A DNA stretch of 64,000 nucleotides from Vibrio penaeicida (lineage in GTDB: Bacteria; Pseudomonadota; Gammaproteobacteria; Enterobacterales; Vibrionaceae): NCBI RefSeq assembly GCF_019977755.1, contig NZ_AP025144.1:124001-188000 (forward strand), in the 5' to 3' direction. Positions 1 through 9,114 of this stretch are shown here, one piece after another. Below the pieces are notes generated by a model, which was not told the origin of the DNA, did no database searches, and saw nothing but the letters and a program-made list of their open reading frames with translations. Numbering within the stretch: position 1 is the first letter of the stretch; every line of letters begins with the position of its first letter. The position numbers and the translations under genes were made by a program.

Positions 1-1824
1 CAGCATTACGGATTAAGTGTTCTGGATGTTGCGATTAAGCCATTGCCTCATGAGATTGGCGATCAATGCCATTTCCTCTTAGAAGCGCAAGACATCACTG
101 CACGTAAAGCGACCGAGCAAAAATTGCTCGCCAGTGAAGCCGATTTTCGTCATTACTACGAAAAGCAACCCGTGATGATGATGACGTTGGATGAAAACAA
201 CCGAATTCAAGCGGTGAATCGATTCGCACAAGAGTTGTTGAGCTATTCCTCGCAGCAAATGCTGGGTCGGAAATTGGAAGATTTCTATGCCGGTTCGGTA
301 GAACTGAATGCGCGACAGGTGTTACTTCAGCCCAAACCCCACCATCTTTCTGTTTGGCGACGCGAAATTGAATACACGACAGCGAGCGGCTTCACCATAT
401 GGGTTCGAGAAAATATCCGCCCATTAACCGAAACTCATCAATTACTGATTGTGGGTGAAGACATCAGTGAAACCCATGATTTATCACAGCAATTGGCGTA
501 TCAGGCCCAACACGATTTACTGACAGGCACTTACAACCGAAACTTCTTTGAGCAGCAATTGCAAAAAGCCATGGTGGAAGTGGAAGGGCATGTTCGCACT
601 CACGCTATGCTGTTCCTCGATCTCGATCAGCTCAAGGTGATTAACGATACGGTAGGGCATGAAGCAGGTGACGAAGCCATTGCATTTTGTGCGTTACTGA
701 TACAACAAATATTGCCCAATAGCGCCATTTTATCGCGCATGGGAGGTGATGAGTTTGCTGTGTTATTGCGAGATTGCACCAAAAGTGAAGCGACCGATAT
801 TGCTCAGTCGATCATTGACCAATTGAACCAGCACCCATTTGTTCGTGATGACCTGACGTTAAACATCAGCTGTTCCATCGGCATACGTCTTATCGACCAT
901 ACAGCGGACTCGCCTCAGATGGTACACGCCCACGCAGATACGGCGTGCCACGCCGCCAAGGAAGAAGGCAGAAACCGCTATCAGCTTTACTTACTTCACG
1001 ATGAAGAGCTCAAACAGCGTGAACGCGAGATGGAAAGCGTGAACTTAGTGCATGAAGCGATTGCGAATGAGCGTTTGCAGTTGTTTGCTCAGCAAATTCA
1101 GGGTTTAGACGAGGAGAATGCTCACCAATGCTACTTTGAAATATTGGTTCGACTGGTGGACTCCAATGGAGATTACATTTCCCCTGGTGTCTTCATGCCT
1201 GCGACTGAGCGTTACAATATTGCGCATTTGGTTGATAAATTTGTCGTCACTAGGACGTTGAGCTGGCTGGATGAACATCCAGAGCAAGCCGCGTATCTCG
1301 ATCGAGTATCGATTAATGTTTCGGGTCAATCGGTAGGCAATCAAGATTTTATGACAACGTTGAAAGACGCGTTGCAGCAGAGCAATTTTCCTAATCATAA
1401 AATCTGCCTAGAGATAACGGAAACCGCGGCGATTCATAGCATCAAGCAAGCAAGCCAAGCATTTACCGAATTGAAATCTTTAGGTTGTTTGGTGGCGTTG
1501 GATGATTTTGGTTCTGGGCTGTCTTCATTTGGTTACCTAAAAACCCTCCCCGTCGATATCGTGAAGATTGATGGCATTTTTGTGCGAGATATAGACCAAA
1601 ATGAGAGCGATTATGTCATGGTTCGCTCCATTAACGATCTCGCTCAGCAAATGGGCAAAGTCACCGTTGCTGAATTTGTGGAGTCGTCTGCCGTGATGGC
1701 TTGCTTGAGCAAATTAGGTGTGAATTATGGTCAGGGTTATCATATTGGTATGCCCAAACCTCTGTCAGAACTGGTGGACGAGCTCGTTCAAGAAAAGCGC
1801 ACATTACTTACGGAAAATGAATAG
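1..1824 (+). CDS. PAS-GGDEF-EAL cyclic-di-GMP protein (5' end outside window)
   Basis: Predicted cyclic-di-GMP turnover enzyme. The frame is open from base 1, so the true start lies to the left of the window. What remains is the tail of one PAS/PAC unit, a complete second PAS domain (sensor), a GGDEF domain with intact GGDEF signature at 742-756, and an EAL domain. The EAL part reads EIL instead of EAL (from 1138), keeps the ExLxR arginine, the SINVSG asparagine, LEITET, LDDFGSG (1498-1518), VKIDG, AEFVES and GQGY, so the phosphodiesterase site looks complete. The position where an RxxD product-inhibition site would sit before GGDEF lacks both key residues. Both activities may be present; which dominates cannot be read from sequence. 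No operon partner is visible: rsmJ begins about 100 bases downstream with its own ribosome binding site. Confidence 0.93.
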   Translation, partial: QHYGLSVLDVAIKPLPHEIGDQCHFLLEAQDITARKATEQKLLASEADFRHYYEKQPVMMMTLDENNRIQAVNRFAQELLSYSSQQMLGRKLEDFYAGSVELNARQVLLQPKPHHLSVWRREIEYTTASGFTIWVRENIRPLTETHQLLIVGEDISETHDLSQQLAYQAQHDLLTGTYNRNFFEQQLQKAMVEVEGHVRTHAMLFLDLDQLKVINDTVGHEAGDEAIAFCALLIQQILPNSAILSRMGGDEFAVLLRDCTKSEATDIAQSIIDQLNQHPFVRDDLTLNISCSIGIRLIDHTADSPQMVHAHADTACHAAKEEGRNRYQLYLLHDEELKQREREMESVNLVHEAIANERLQLFAQQIQGLDEENAHQCYFEILVRLVDSNGDYISPGVFMPATERYNIAHLVDKFVVTRTLSWLDEHPEQAAYLDRVSINVSGQSVGNQDFMTTLKDALQQSNFPNHKICLEITETAAIHSIKQASQAFTELKSLGCLVALDDFGSGLSSFGYLKTLPVDIVKIDGIFVRDIDQNESDYVMVRSINDLAQQMGKVTVAEFVESSAVMACLSKLGVNYGQGYHIGMPKPLSELVDELVQEKRTLLTENE

Positions 1825-1924
1825 CGGCATTCACTCAGCGGTTCGTGATTGCCATTCGTGATTATTGTGTGAATCTGAGGTTATTCAGGTAAACTGACGC
1901 AAAAATTTCCCCTTGGAGCCAACC

Positions 1925-2704
1925 GTGCAGCTGAACCTTATCTGCGAAGCCCCTCATCGACAACCTGAACTCAACGCCATTGCTGAGCAGTGGGGGCTGA
2001 CTCATGACCCTGAATCTGAATTTGGTTTGGTGCTTACTCATGAACGCTTAGAGCTGCGCAAGTTAGATGAAATAAAGCTTGGGGCGATCTACGTCGACTT
2101 AGTGGGTGGAGCCGTCGGTCACAGGCGTAAATTCGGTGGTGGTAAAGGGCAGGCAATCGCCAAAGCTGCGGGTTTAAATAAAGGGGCGACACCGACGATT
2201 CTGGATGGCACCGCAGGATTAGGGCGAGATGCATTTGTATTGGCTTCTCTGGGGTGTAAAGTTCAAATGGTGGAGCGAAACCCAGTGGTAGCGGCGCTGT
2301 TAGATGACGGCTTATCAAGAGCCAAGCTCGATCCAGAAATTGGTGGCTGGGTGAGTGAAAGAATGTCTCTTCTTCATGCATCGAGTCTCGACGCGTTAAA
2401 TGAATTGCGTAATAACGCAGAGTTTGAAGCTCCTGATGTGGTTTACCTCGACCCAATGTACCCTCATCCAGAGAACAAAAAGAAATCAGCGTTAGTGAAA
2501 AAAGAGATGCGAGTTTTTCAATCGTTAGTCGGTGCAGACCATGATGCTGATGGGTTATTAACGCCTGCTTTTGAACTGGCAACAAAACGCGTTGTGGTTA
2601 AACGTCCTGACTATTCCGACTGGTTAGATGGCGAAAAACCGTCCATGGCGATAGAGACCAAAAAAAATCGATTTGATGTATATGTAAAGGCATCAATGAC
2701 ATAA
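1925..2704 (+). CDS. rsmJ: 16S rRNA (guanine1516-N2)-methyltransferase RsmJ
   Basis: Methylates G1516 of 16S rRNA with S-adenosylmethionine. The 259-residue protein matches the RsmJ (YhiQ) family: the block FVLASLG with preceding [10 protein letters not shown] (SAM motif I), [14 protein letters not shown], the YLDPMYPHP catalytic-type motif, [17 protein letters not shown] and [10 protein letters not shown] all occur in the usual order. I chose the GTG at 1925 because GGAG lies six bases before it and the protein then begins [10 protein letters not shown] like other family members; an in-frame TTG twelve bases upstream would place the SD inside the gene. It keeps the rsmJ-uspA-uspB-yhiN neighbourhood known from E. 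coli. Confidence 0.93.
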   Translation: MQLNLICEAPHRQPELNAIAEQWGLTHDPESEFGLVLTHERLELRKLDEIKLGAIYVDLVGGAVGHRRKFGGGKGQAIAKAAGLNKGATPTILDGTAGLGRDAFVLASLGCKVQMVERNPVVAALLDDGLSRAKLDPEIGGWVSERMSLLHASSLDALNELRNNAEFEAPDVVYLDPMYPHPENKKKSALVKKEMRVFQSLVGADHDADGLLTPAFELATKRVVVKRPDYSDWLDGEKPSMAIETKKNRFDVYVKASMT

Positions 2705-2756
2705 CAATTCGACGCAAATTACCGCTTGCTTCGGCGCATTTCGATCTGTATATCTA

Positions 2757-2775
2757 AGTAAGAATGATTCTTATA
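2757..2775. promoter_or_regulatory. Fur-box-like palindrome upstream of the Cys/Lys-rich gene
   Basis: The core TAAGAATGATTCTTA (2759-2773) is a perfect 7-1-7 palindrome. Against the consensus AATGANAATNATTNTCATT I count 12 of 16 informative positions matching. It lies about 55 bases before the next start codon, a sensible place for an operator. Iron control is inferred, not shown. Confidence 0.45.
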
Positions 2776-2827
2776 GTTAATTCCACTTTGAGTGTGTGAT
2801 TGCGGATATTAGAGCCGGAGCAGTAAA

Positions 2828-3346
2828 ATGGCAGAGCGTTTTTGCAAACTAAATCGTCGTGACATCAGCGCCAGTTTGGGTGAAATCCATGCTTTGGTGT
2901 CTTCCCCTAAATATCTTTGCCGCTCTTGTGCGCGTTCATCTTCTGACAAAAAGAATCTGTGTAAACCTGCCGCTATTCCGCCAGCATCTTGTATGGAAAA
3001 TGCCTCAGAGAAACAAGTCAAATGTGGTTTGGTTGCTGAATCTCTCGCTGCTGACCGCGTTTTGGACCAAGCCACCTCTGTTGCCGATGGTGTTGAAATC
3101 TCGATTGAACCATCTCAGCCTATACTGACCACAAGCAATGAATTGACGTTGTCGAAAAAAGCATTGAAAAAACAAAAGAAAGGTCAGAAAAAGCTGAAAG
3201 GCATATTGAAAAAACAGAAGAAAATACTTAAAAAGCAAAAGAAATTACTCAAGAAACACAAGAAATTAGAAAGTCGCTTCAGTCGAATTAATCAGGGTGT
3301 TCTTGCGGCACAGGGGATCTTACCTCAACACCAGCATATTCATTGA
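2828..3346 (+). CDS. Unrecognised Cys-rich / Lys-rich small protein
   Basis: Function unknown. The 172-residue product has two contrasting halves. The first 66 residues contain six cysteines (6, 31, 34, 45, 55, 66), including a CRSC pair, which could bind a metal or form disulfides. Residues from about 112 to 153 are a strongly basic run built from repeated KKQKK / LKKQKK / LKKHKK units, predicted helical, ending in an ordinary tail. No signal peptide or membrane segment is visible. The start ATG follows GGAG in a good position, and a strong terminator follows, so it is a single-gene unit. A Fur-like palindrome sits upstream and ferritin is nearby, which hints at metal or iron biology. The lysine-rich tail could also bind nucleic acid. 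Both ideas are inference. Confidence 0.75.
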   Translation: MAERFCKLNRRDISASLGEIHALVSSPKYLCRSCARSSSDKKNLCKPAAIPPASCMENASEKQVKCGLVAESLAADRVLDQATSVADGVEISIEPSQPILTTSNELTLSKKALKKQKKGQKKLKGILKKQKKILKKQKKLLKKHKKLESRFSRINQGVLAAQGILPQHQHIH

Positions 3347-3370
3347 TTCAACGTAGCGTGAAAAATACAT

Positions 3371-3402
3371 AAAAATGGCGAGCTCAATGCTCGCCATTTT
3401 TA
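3371..3402. terminator. Bidirectional intrinsic terminator
   Basis: Stem AAAATGGCGAGC / GCTCGCCATTTT with loop TCAAT, flanked by A-run and T-run, so it can stop transcription from the Cys/Lys-rich gene on the plus strand and from uspA on the minus strand. Confidence 0.88.
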
Positions 3403-3455
3403 TGCCTCAGAGATTTGATTATTTGATTGAGTCGATAATCTAGATTTTACAGGCT

Positions 3456-3884
3456 TCAACTGTCTTGCAATGGCACCACCAACATATCGACTGGAGTGCA
3501 ATTGATGAGCTGTCGCGTAGAAGAAAGCAGCTTGCTCCAAAAATCTTGGTGGTGCCCACATACCACCAAGTCTATTTTCAGGTCATTGATGGCTTCGCAT
3601 AGCTCGCCGCTCAAATCCCCTGTTCCGACTAAGGTGTGCTTGATCGGGTAGTTGGCGTGGTCGGCCAATATTTGCAGCTGTTTTTGGGAAGCTTCCATAT
3701 TGTGGTGTTGAGTATCGGCAAGGTTGATATCGATAAGCCCGGTATAGAGCTCGGCATAATTCACATCGATGTGAATAAAGGAGACAGCGGCTTCAAGAGG
3801 GGAAGCAAGTTTGACGGCTTTCTCAATCAGAATTTTGCTGTCGTCTGATAGGTCGACAGTGACCAATATATGTTGATAGCTCAT
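3456..3884 (-). CDS. uspA: Universal stress protein A
   Basis: Small cytoplasmic stress-survival protein of 142 residues, the normal length for a single-domain Usp. It begins MSYQHILVTVDLSDDSK, the typical first strand of the family, and ends with the PVDMLVVPL strand. The loop after VVCGHH does not show the G-2x-G-9x-G(S/T) ATP-binding signature, so it belongs with UspA itself rather than the ATP-binding UspFG type. AGGAGG precedes the ATG at good spacing. It is transcribed away from ftnA and uspB, which lie on the other strand upstream. In E. coli uspA and uspB are also divergent neighbours; here ferritin is placed between them. Confidence 0.92.
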   Translation of the reverse strand: MSYQHILVTVDLSDDSKILIEKAVKLASPLEAAVSFIHIDVNYAELYTGLIDINLADTQHHNMEASQKQLQILADHANYPIKHTLVGTGDLSGELCEAINDLKIDLVVCGHHQDFWSKLLSSTRQLINCTPVDMLVVPLQDS

Positions 3885-4147
3885 AATCTATCCTCCTGCC
3901 CGTACTCGGACAATTCCCTTCAACAGTTCTGATTTAAGACTAGCATTTCATCTATCAATATTTTGCCAAAGAGATCCCATTGCTATCTTATACGTACCTA
4001 CTCATATTAAATTAAGGTAGATTTTTGGTTCACGATAGGGTTTTTTGGGCTAATTGTTCTTATTCTCAATGAGAAAATTGAAGCATCGACGCTCCCTTAT
4101 ATCGTGTTATAGTGACAACAATTACAAGTATTTAACAGGAGCATTTC

Positions 4148-4678
4148 ATGCTGTCTCAGACAATGGTCGAACAACTGAATGAGCAAATAAATCTCGAATT
4201 CTTTTCATCCAATCTATACTTACAAATGAGTGCTTGGTGTGAAGATAAAGGATTTGAAGGTGCGGCCGAGTTTTTGCGTGCTCACGCAGTAGAAGAAATG
4301 GAGCATATGCAACGTCTCTTTACTTACGTGAGTGAAACAGGGGCAATGCCTATCTTAGGTGCTATAGAAGCGCCAAAGCACGAATTTGGTAGCCTTGGTG
4401 ATGTTTTCCGTGAAACGTTTGAACATGAGCAAATGATCACTCAAAAAATCAACAAACTGGCGCACGGTGCATTTACTAGCCAAGACTACTCAACCTTTAA
4501 TTTTCTTCAGTGGTACGTTGCAGAGCAACATGAAGAAGAGAAATTGTTTAAAGGGATTTTAGATAAGCTGGAACTTGTAGGTGAAGACGGTAAAGCGCTG
4601 TTCTTTATCGACAAAGATCTAGCAGCCATGGCAAAAGAAGGTTCGTCTTCTATCATGGACGCTTCCGCTGCAGTCTAA
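4148..4678 (+). CDS. ftnA: Non-haem ferritin
   Basis: Iron storage protein forming a 24-subunit shell. At 176 residues it has the usual FtnA length. All ferroxidase-centre ligands are in the expected places: Glu17, Glu50, His53, Glu94, Gln127 and Glu130. The ATG is preceded by CAGGAG. The gene is followed 67 bases later by uspB and may be cotranscribed with it because no hairpin separates them. Its location inside the uspA-uspB-yhiN block is different from E. coli, where ftnA is elsewhere. A short inverted repeat (TTCTC-AAT-GAGAA near 4062-4074) lies upstream but does not match a Fur box well. Confidence 0.96.
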   Translation: MLSQTMVEQLNEQINLEFFSSNLYLQMSAWCEDKGFEGAAEFLRAHAVEEMEHMQRLFTYVSETGAMPILGAIEAPKHEFGSLGDVFRETFEHEQMITQKINKLAHGAFTSQDYSTFNFLQWYVAEQHEEEKLFKGILDKLELVGEDGKALFFIDKDLAAMAKEGSSSIMDASAAV

Positions 4679-4745
4679 GTAGCGAGTTAAAGTCAATTTG
4701 ATTGTCTTTTCCTTTTGGCGTCTAAGAAGATGTAGGGAGGAAAAG

Positions 4746-5069
4746 ATGATCAGTGTCGATACTATTCTATTCACGCTTATGCTCGTCAGCTGCGTTAATA
4801 TGGCGAGATACCTTACCGCGTTACGCGCGCTCATTTATATCATGCGCGAAGCCCATCCATTACTGTATCAGCAGGTAGATGGTGGTGGTTTTTTCACTAC
4901 GCACGGTAACGTCACCAAACAAGTCCGACTTTTTCATTACTTGAAAAGCCGTGAGTATCTGCATCATCACGATCCTATTTTTACCGGGAAATGCAATAAA
5001 GTCAGAGAGTTGTTTATACTCACGACAACGTTACTTGGTGTGACTTTATTTGCTGCCATCATGCTGTAA
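4746..5069 (+). CDS. uspB: Universal stress protein B
   Basis: Membrane protein of 107 residues, close to the 111 of E. coli UspB, linked there to ethanol resistance in stationary phase. It has an N-terminal membrane segment (about residues 5-20), the conserved [13 protein letters not shown] and [16 protein letters not shown] blocks, a basic cytoplasmic-type centre and a second membrane helix at the C-terminus. An open frame extends 16 codons further upstream, but GGGAGGAAAAG sits directly before the ATG at 4746, which fixes the start. A terminator follows at 5137. Confidence 0.9.
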   Translation: MISVDTILFTLMLVSCVNMARYLTALRALIYIMREAHPLLYQQVDGGGFFTTHGNVTKQVRLFHYLKSREYLHHHDPIFTGKCNKVRELFILTTTLLGVTLFAAIML

Positions 5070-5136
5070 TTAAAGGCTCAACAAGACGAGGTAGAAACCC
5101 AGCGTAACTCTGGGTAAAATACCCACCAGATTTGCA

Positions 5137-5170
5137 AGGATGCGCGATAATTCGCGCATCCTTTTTATTT
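5137..5170 (+). terminator. Intrinsic terminator after uspB
   Basis: Stem AAGGATGCGCG / CGCGCATCCTT around ATAATT, followed by TTTTATTTT. It closes the ftnA-uspB unit before yhiN. Confidence 0.88.
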
Positions 5171-5218
5171 TGATTGAGCGCAGCAAACCCCAAAGCTCAA
5201 GTCGTTGTGGAAGAAGTA

Positions 5219-6406
5219 ATGAGTTCAGAATTTGATGTCGTAGTCATTGGTGCCGGAGCGGCAGGCTTAATGTGTGCAGCCGAAGCGGGCAAGCGTGGTC
5301 GCCGAGTATTGGTGGTGGATCATGCCAAAAAGCCGGGGCGAAAAATTCTGATCTCGGGTGGCGGTCGGTGTAACTTCACTAACTACGATGTGACGGCAAA
5401 TAACTTCTTGTGCCAGAACCCCCATTTCGTGAAATCCGCCTTGTCGCAATACACCAATTGGGACTTCATCTCGCTGGTTTCGAAATATGGCGTTGATTTT
5501 GAAGAACGCGATCATGGGCAGCTGTTTTGTCTCGACTCAGCGAAAGACATCGTGAACGTTTTGCTAAAAGAGTGCGACCAACCGAATATTACCCAACGTT
5601 ATCGCGCTGATATCCACAACATTCAAAAAACAGACAGCGGTTTTTCATTCCAAATAGACACCGATGAAATTACCTGTGCATCTTTAGTGATAGCTACGGG
5701 TGGCTTATCCATGCCGAAATTGGGGGCGACGCCCTTTGGTTATCAAGTTGCCGAGCAATTTGGGCTAGAAGTGATTTCGACTACCGCTGGTTTGGTGCCT
5801 TTCACACTGCATAAAGAAGATAAGGAAGCGTTTGAGCCGCTATCTGGCATTGCTATTCCTTCTGAAATCACCGCCGAAGACGGCACCGTTTTCAAAGAAG
5901 CGCTGCTGTTTACCCATCGTGGTTTATCTGGTCCTGCGGTATTACAGATATCTTCATTCTGGCAAGCTGGTCAGAAGGTTACGATTAACTTAGTTCCTGA
6001 AGCAGATGTAATGGATCTGCTGACCACTTCTCGCGAAAAACACCCGAATCAAAGCTTAAAGAATACGCTTTCCAAAGTACTTCCTAAGCGTTTGGTTGAG
6101 ACGCTAATAGAGCGCAAAGAGCTGGTGGATAAACCCCTCAAGCAGTTCAACGACAAAGAACTGCAAGCCATCGAGACACACCTAGAAAACTGGCAAATCC
6201 TACCAAATGGTACTGAAGGGTATCGCACGGCAGAGGTCACTTTGGGTGGTGTGAATACCGATCACTTGTCGTCTAAAACCATGGAGTGCAAGGATATTCA
6301 AGGGCTGTACTTCGTTGGAGAAGTGATGGATGTGACGGGCTGGCTTGGTGGCTACAATTTCCAATGGGCATGGTCGAGCGGTTTTGTTGCTGGGCAGTGG
6401 GTGTAG
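5219..6406 (+). CDS. yhiN: YhiN/HI0933-family flavoprotein
   Basis: Predicted FAD-dependent oxidoreductase of unknown substrate (HI0933/BaiN-like family), 395 residues. It starts with the dinucleotide-binding strand VVVIGAGAAGLMCA, followed by KKPGRKILISGGGRCNFTN, VIATGGLSMP, FTHRGLSGPAVLQISS and the C-terminal FAD-contact block GEVMDVTGWLGGYN, all family hallmarks. The frame is open to a TTG at 5174, but that overlaps the terminator tail; the ATG at 5219 aligns with E. coli YhiN. Its Shine-Dalgarno (GGAAG) is weak. Keeps the conserved uspB-yhiN adjacency. It is the last core gene before a 23-kb accessory stretch that runs to hdfR. Confidence 0.92.
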   Translation: MSSEFDVVVIGAGAAGLMCAAEAGKRGRRVLVVDHAKKPGRKILISGGGRCNFTNYDVTANNFLCQNPHFVKSALSQYTNWDFISLVSKYGVDFEERDHGQLFCLDSAKDIVNVLLKECDQPNITQRYRADIHNIQKTDSGFSFQIDTDEITCASLVIATGGLSMPKLGATPFGYQVAEQFGLEVISTTAGLVPFTLHKEDKEAFEPLSGIAIPSEITAEDGTVFKEALLFTHRGLSGPAVLQISSFWQAGQKVTINLVPEADVMDLLTTSREKHPNQSLKNTLSKVLPKRLVETLIERKELVDKPLKQFNDKELQAIETHLENWQILPNGTEGYRTAEVTLGGVNTDHLSSKTMECKDIQGLYFVGEVMDVTGWLGGYNFQWAWSSGFVAGQWV

Positions 6407-6826
6407 GTGTTTGGGTACAATGAAGTTTGTATATAGTCGATAAAGTTATTTGATCTACATGGCTGATGGCGTTGAGGTGGTGATTAACCATATGCAGGTC
6501 AAGCCCTTATTGGATTTGTGTACGCGCAGCTTGTAAAGGCAAGTCAGAACCCGTTGACTAAGCATGAAATAACTTTAATCGAACCACTCAAGATGGCCGT
6601 GTGATGGGCTTCTATTCTAACCTGCTCGACTAAGCAATCAGCTCTGCGGCGACGCATAAATGCACGCCCACTGCATCGCCTATATGGATGTAAGCGAGGA
6701 GCGTGAACAGGAGCGGAAGCTTTGCACACCACTCGTTAGATAAACTAAGCGATGCGCACCGCAAACTGAATACCTGCCGGTTCAACAAGGTAGACAAGCA
6801 ACAATCACCAGCCCCTGTACACTCAG
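6407..6826. other. Intergenic stretch without a recognisable gene
   Basis: Four hundred and twenty bases between yhiN and the aldo/keto reductase. Short open frames exist on both strands but none has a ribosome binding site or a family I recognise. It marks the left edge of the decayed islet and may be debris of an earlier insertion. Confidence 0.6.
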
Positions 6827-7855
6827 TTACAAGTAGCAGGTTTTATTGATAATGCCGTCAATCGTATCGAGTTCAGCTTCGGTAAAAGAAGCACAATGCA
6901 GCGCATGCACACTGCTCTTCAGCTGGTCAACACTACTGGCACCAATAATTGCGCTGGTGACAGCATCGTTATTGAGAACCCATGCAATAGCCATTTGCGC
7001 CAAAGTCTGTCCTCTGTTTTCAGCCATGTTGTTTAGTTTATGAACAATACTCAGCTTTTCTTGACTGAGCTGATGTGCATTCAAGTGCATTATTTCAGGA
7101 CGTGCAGCTCTGGATCCTTCCGGAATTCCTGACAGGTATTTGTTGGTCAACATTCCCTGCGCCAACGGTGAGAACACAGTAAGACCAAAACCTTCCCGTT
7201 GCGCCAATGCTGTCAGTCCCTGTTCAATAGTGCGATCAAACAAACTATACCTTGGCTGATGCATCAGCATTGGCGTACCCAGCTCCTTTAATATTCTTAT
7301 CGCGGCTTCAGTTTCCTGGGGACTGTAATTTGATAAACCAATATAAAGGGCACGTCCGGAGCGAACAATATGATCGAGAGCCATCATAGTTTCTTCTAGA
7401 GGTGTATCCGGATCCGGCAGGTGAGAATAGAATACATCCAGATACTCCACTCCCAGTCGATGCAGGCTTTGATCACAACTTGCCAGCAGGTACTTTCTCG
7501 ACCCACCTTTACCATAAGGTCCTGCCCACATGCCGTAGCCAGCCTTGCTAGAAATAAATAATTCATCTCTGTAGCCAGCAAGATCTTTGTTCAGTACAGA
7601 CCCAAAGGTTTCCTCTGCAGCTCCATGCGGAGGACCATAGTTATTAGCAAGATCAAAGTGAGTTATACCAAGATCAAATGCTGTTCTGATAATATCTCTG
7701 GACTTTTCAATCGGGTCTACTCCGCCAAAATTCTGCCACAAGCCTAACGAGAGGCGAGGCAAAATAACACCGCTGCGGCCGCACCTTTGATACGACATGT
7801 TTTCGTACCTGTCTGCACTGGCTTGATGTTGGACATTAGGATCTTTGAGTATCAT
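6827..7855 (-). CDS. Aldo/keto reductase, YghZ-like
   Basis: NADPH-dependent reductase of the AKR superfamily, 342 residues, closest by memory to E. coli YghZ (L-glyceraldehyde-3-phosphate reductase, about 346 residues). The catalytic tetrad is visible: Asp and Tyr in THFDLANNYGPP, Lys in FISSKAGYGMW, His in DVFYSHLPDP. Near the C-terminus SAIIGASSVDQL matches the cofactor phosphate-binding loop. The upstream Shine-Dalgarno is weak (AGAGAC). It appears intact although its neighbours are pseudogenes and an IS relic, so it may be passenger cargo of the islet. Physiological substrate unknown. Confidence 0.9.
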   Translation of the reverse strand: MILKDPNVQHQASADRYENMSYQRCGRSGVILPRLSLGLWQNFGGVDPIEKSRDIIRTAFDLGITHFDLANNYGPPHGAAEETFGSVLNKDLAGYRDELFISSKAGYGMWAGPYGKGGSRKYLLASCDQSLHRLGVEYLDVFYSHLPDPDTPLEETMMALDHIVRSGRALYIGLSNYSPQETEAAIRILKELGTPMLMHQPRYSLFDRTIEQGLTALAQREGFGLTVFSPLAQGMLTNKYLSGIPEGSRAARPEIMHLNAHQLSQEKLSIVHKLNNMAENRGQTLAQMAIAWVLNNDAVTSAIIGASSVDQLKSSVHALHCASFTEAELDTIDGIINKTCYL

Positions 7856-7877
7856 AGATAACGTCTCTAATAGTTGT

Positions 7878-8659
7878 TCAATTAACGAATGGTGACAAGG
7901 ATTTTAGGAAGGCGACTAGCTTTTTGACTTCCTCATCGCTCAGGTTTATATCAGTCAACTCGTGAACAGACATAGCTCCTAGTGAATTATCATTGTCATT
8001 GTAGTGATTAATAACAGCAAAAAGGTTTTCGGCTTTTCCGTGGTGAAAATAGGGAGGAGTTAAAGCAACGCCTCTTAATGATGGTGTTTTAAATGCACCA
8101 GTTAGCAAAGTTGATTTGTTCCTGCCTAGAAACCGAATCGCAATACAATTATTTTTATCAGCATCACTGTAACGCCCTAAACAATTAAACTCGTCTGCGA
8201 GCAATGCATCAATGCCATTGGCTCGACCAAAATCCAAGTTATGACCTTCCCAGTCACTGGTCGCATCCACATCGCAATTGTTCTTTCATTCGCTGAACTT
8301 CCCTTCTGCATGATGCTACGCCAAACACCATTATGACCTTCTGTTAGTTTCATCCAGAAACCGACAGAAAACTCCGCAGCATTAGTAGCTATTGCTTCAG
8401 TATGGGGAATAATCATACTGTCATCAGCACTGTTTATTTCAATAGCCAGATCGGAAAGCGGCCCTGTCACAATAGTAGGTGTGCCTTGTATATACTGCCT
8501 TTGCAGCAAAGTGGCGGCTTTGGCAGGCGCCAATAAACTAACCAAATGAACTGATAGAAAGAGTATAGGTAGCACTATGCGAAGGCTGAATAAATAGGGT
8601 GAATCAGCCTGGGTTGAGAGTGGATAGCCACCCCTCAACAGCTTGTTTTTTAGATCCAA
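7878..8659 (-). pseudogene. Broken gene: LamG-type N-terminus joined out of frame to di-haem cytochrome c peroxidase C-terminus
   Basis: Two overlapping frames make one damaged gene. The upstream part (8659 down to about 8250) has a signal peptide ending LLAPAKA and a concanavalin/LamG-like stretch (FSVGFWMKL ... RTIAMWMRP). The downstream part (about 8265 to 7878) reads ADEFNCLGRYSDADKNNC, GAFKTPSLRGVALTPPYFHHG and ends LVAFLKSLSPFVN, the C-terminal end of a MauG/CCP-type di-haem peroxidase. The frames differ and neither CXXCH haem-binding motif is present, so the central part with both haem sites is gone. The parent was probably a secreted LamG-peroxidase fusion with an internal deletion; two unrelated fragments brought together is the alternative. 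Confidence 0.75.
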
Positions 8660-8856
8660 GTCGAATTCTCTCAGTTTAGAAAGTTATAATATTCACCGCA
8701 ATTTATCATTTTTGATACATTGTTTCAATTTTATAGAAATAGAATTTTAATAAATGGGAGTGGTTAGGATTGTGACAAAAACTCAAAATATACCCATACA
8801 TAGAGGCAGGGTGAGAGCGTGAACATTTTGTTAAATCCTGTCGGCATGTACTTCGC

Positions 8857-9114
8857 TCATTTTTCAGCCACCTCTGTGCTTTCGTGTTCGCAATAGCGGC
8901 AGCCGTGCTTGTGCCACAGGCTGAAACCGGTTTTATCCCAGTAGAGCACCTTGAGCTTGTCTCTGTGACGGGTGAAAAATACAAACAAAGTACCGGAAAA
9001 CGGTGATAACGCCATTTGCTGCTCTACCAATAGGGATAGACCGTTGAGCCCTTTGTGGAAGTCGACGAGGGTCTTATGCAAGTAGATCTTGCTAACATGA
9101 GCAAACATCCTCAT
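8857..9114 (-). pseudogene. tnpB: IS66 TnpB (Orf2), C-terminus aberrant
   Basis: Accessory protein of IS66 elements. The 85 codons contain the family core: VSKIYLHKTLVDFHKGLNGL, PFSGTLFVFFTRHRDKLKVL and YWDKTGFSLWHK. After WHK the sequence turns into an unrelated tail instead of the usual YKRLE...W ending of a protein of about 115 residues, suggesting truncation. The start ATG at 9114 overlaps the tnpA stop codon. Confidence 0.75.

Noticed and set aside
4050..4085. Fur box upstream of ftnA
   Set aside because: A short inverted repeat exists but the match to the Fur consensus is poor in every register I tried.
6544..6732. Small minus-strand open frame in the islet
   Set aside because: No ribosome binding site and no recognisable similarity.
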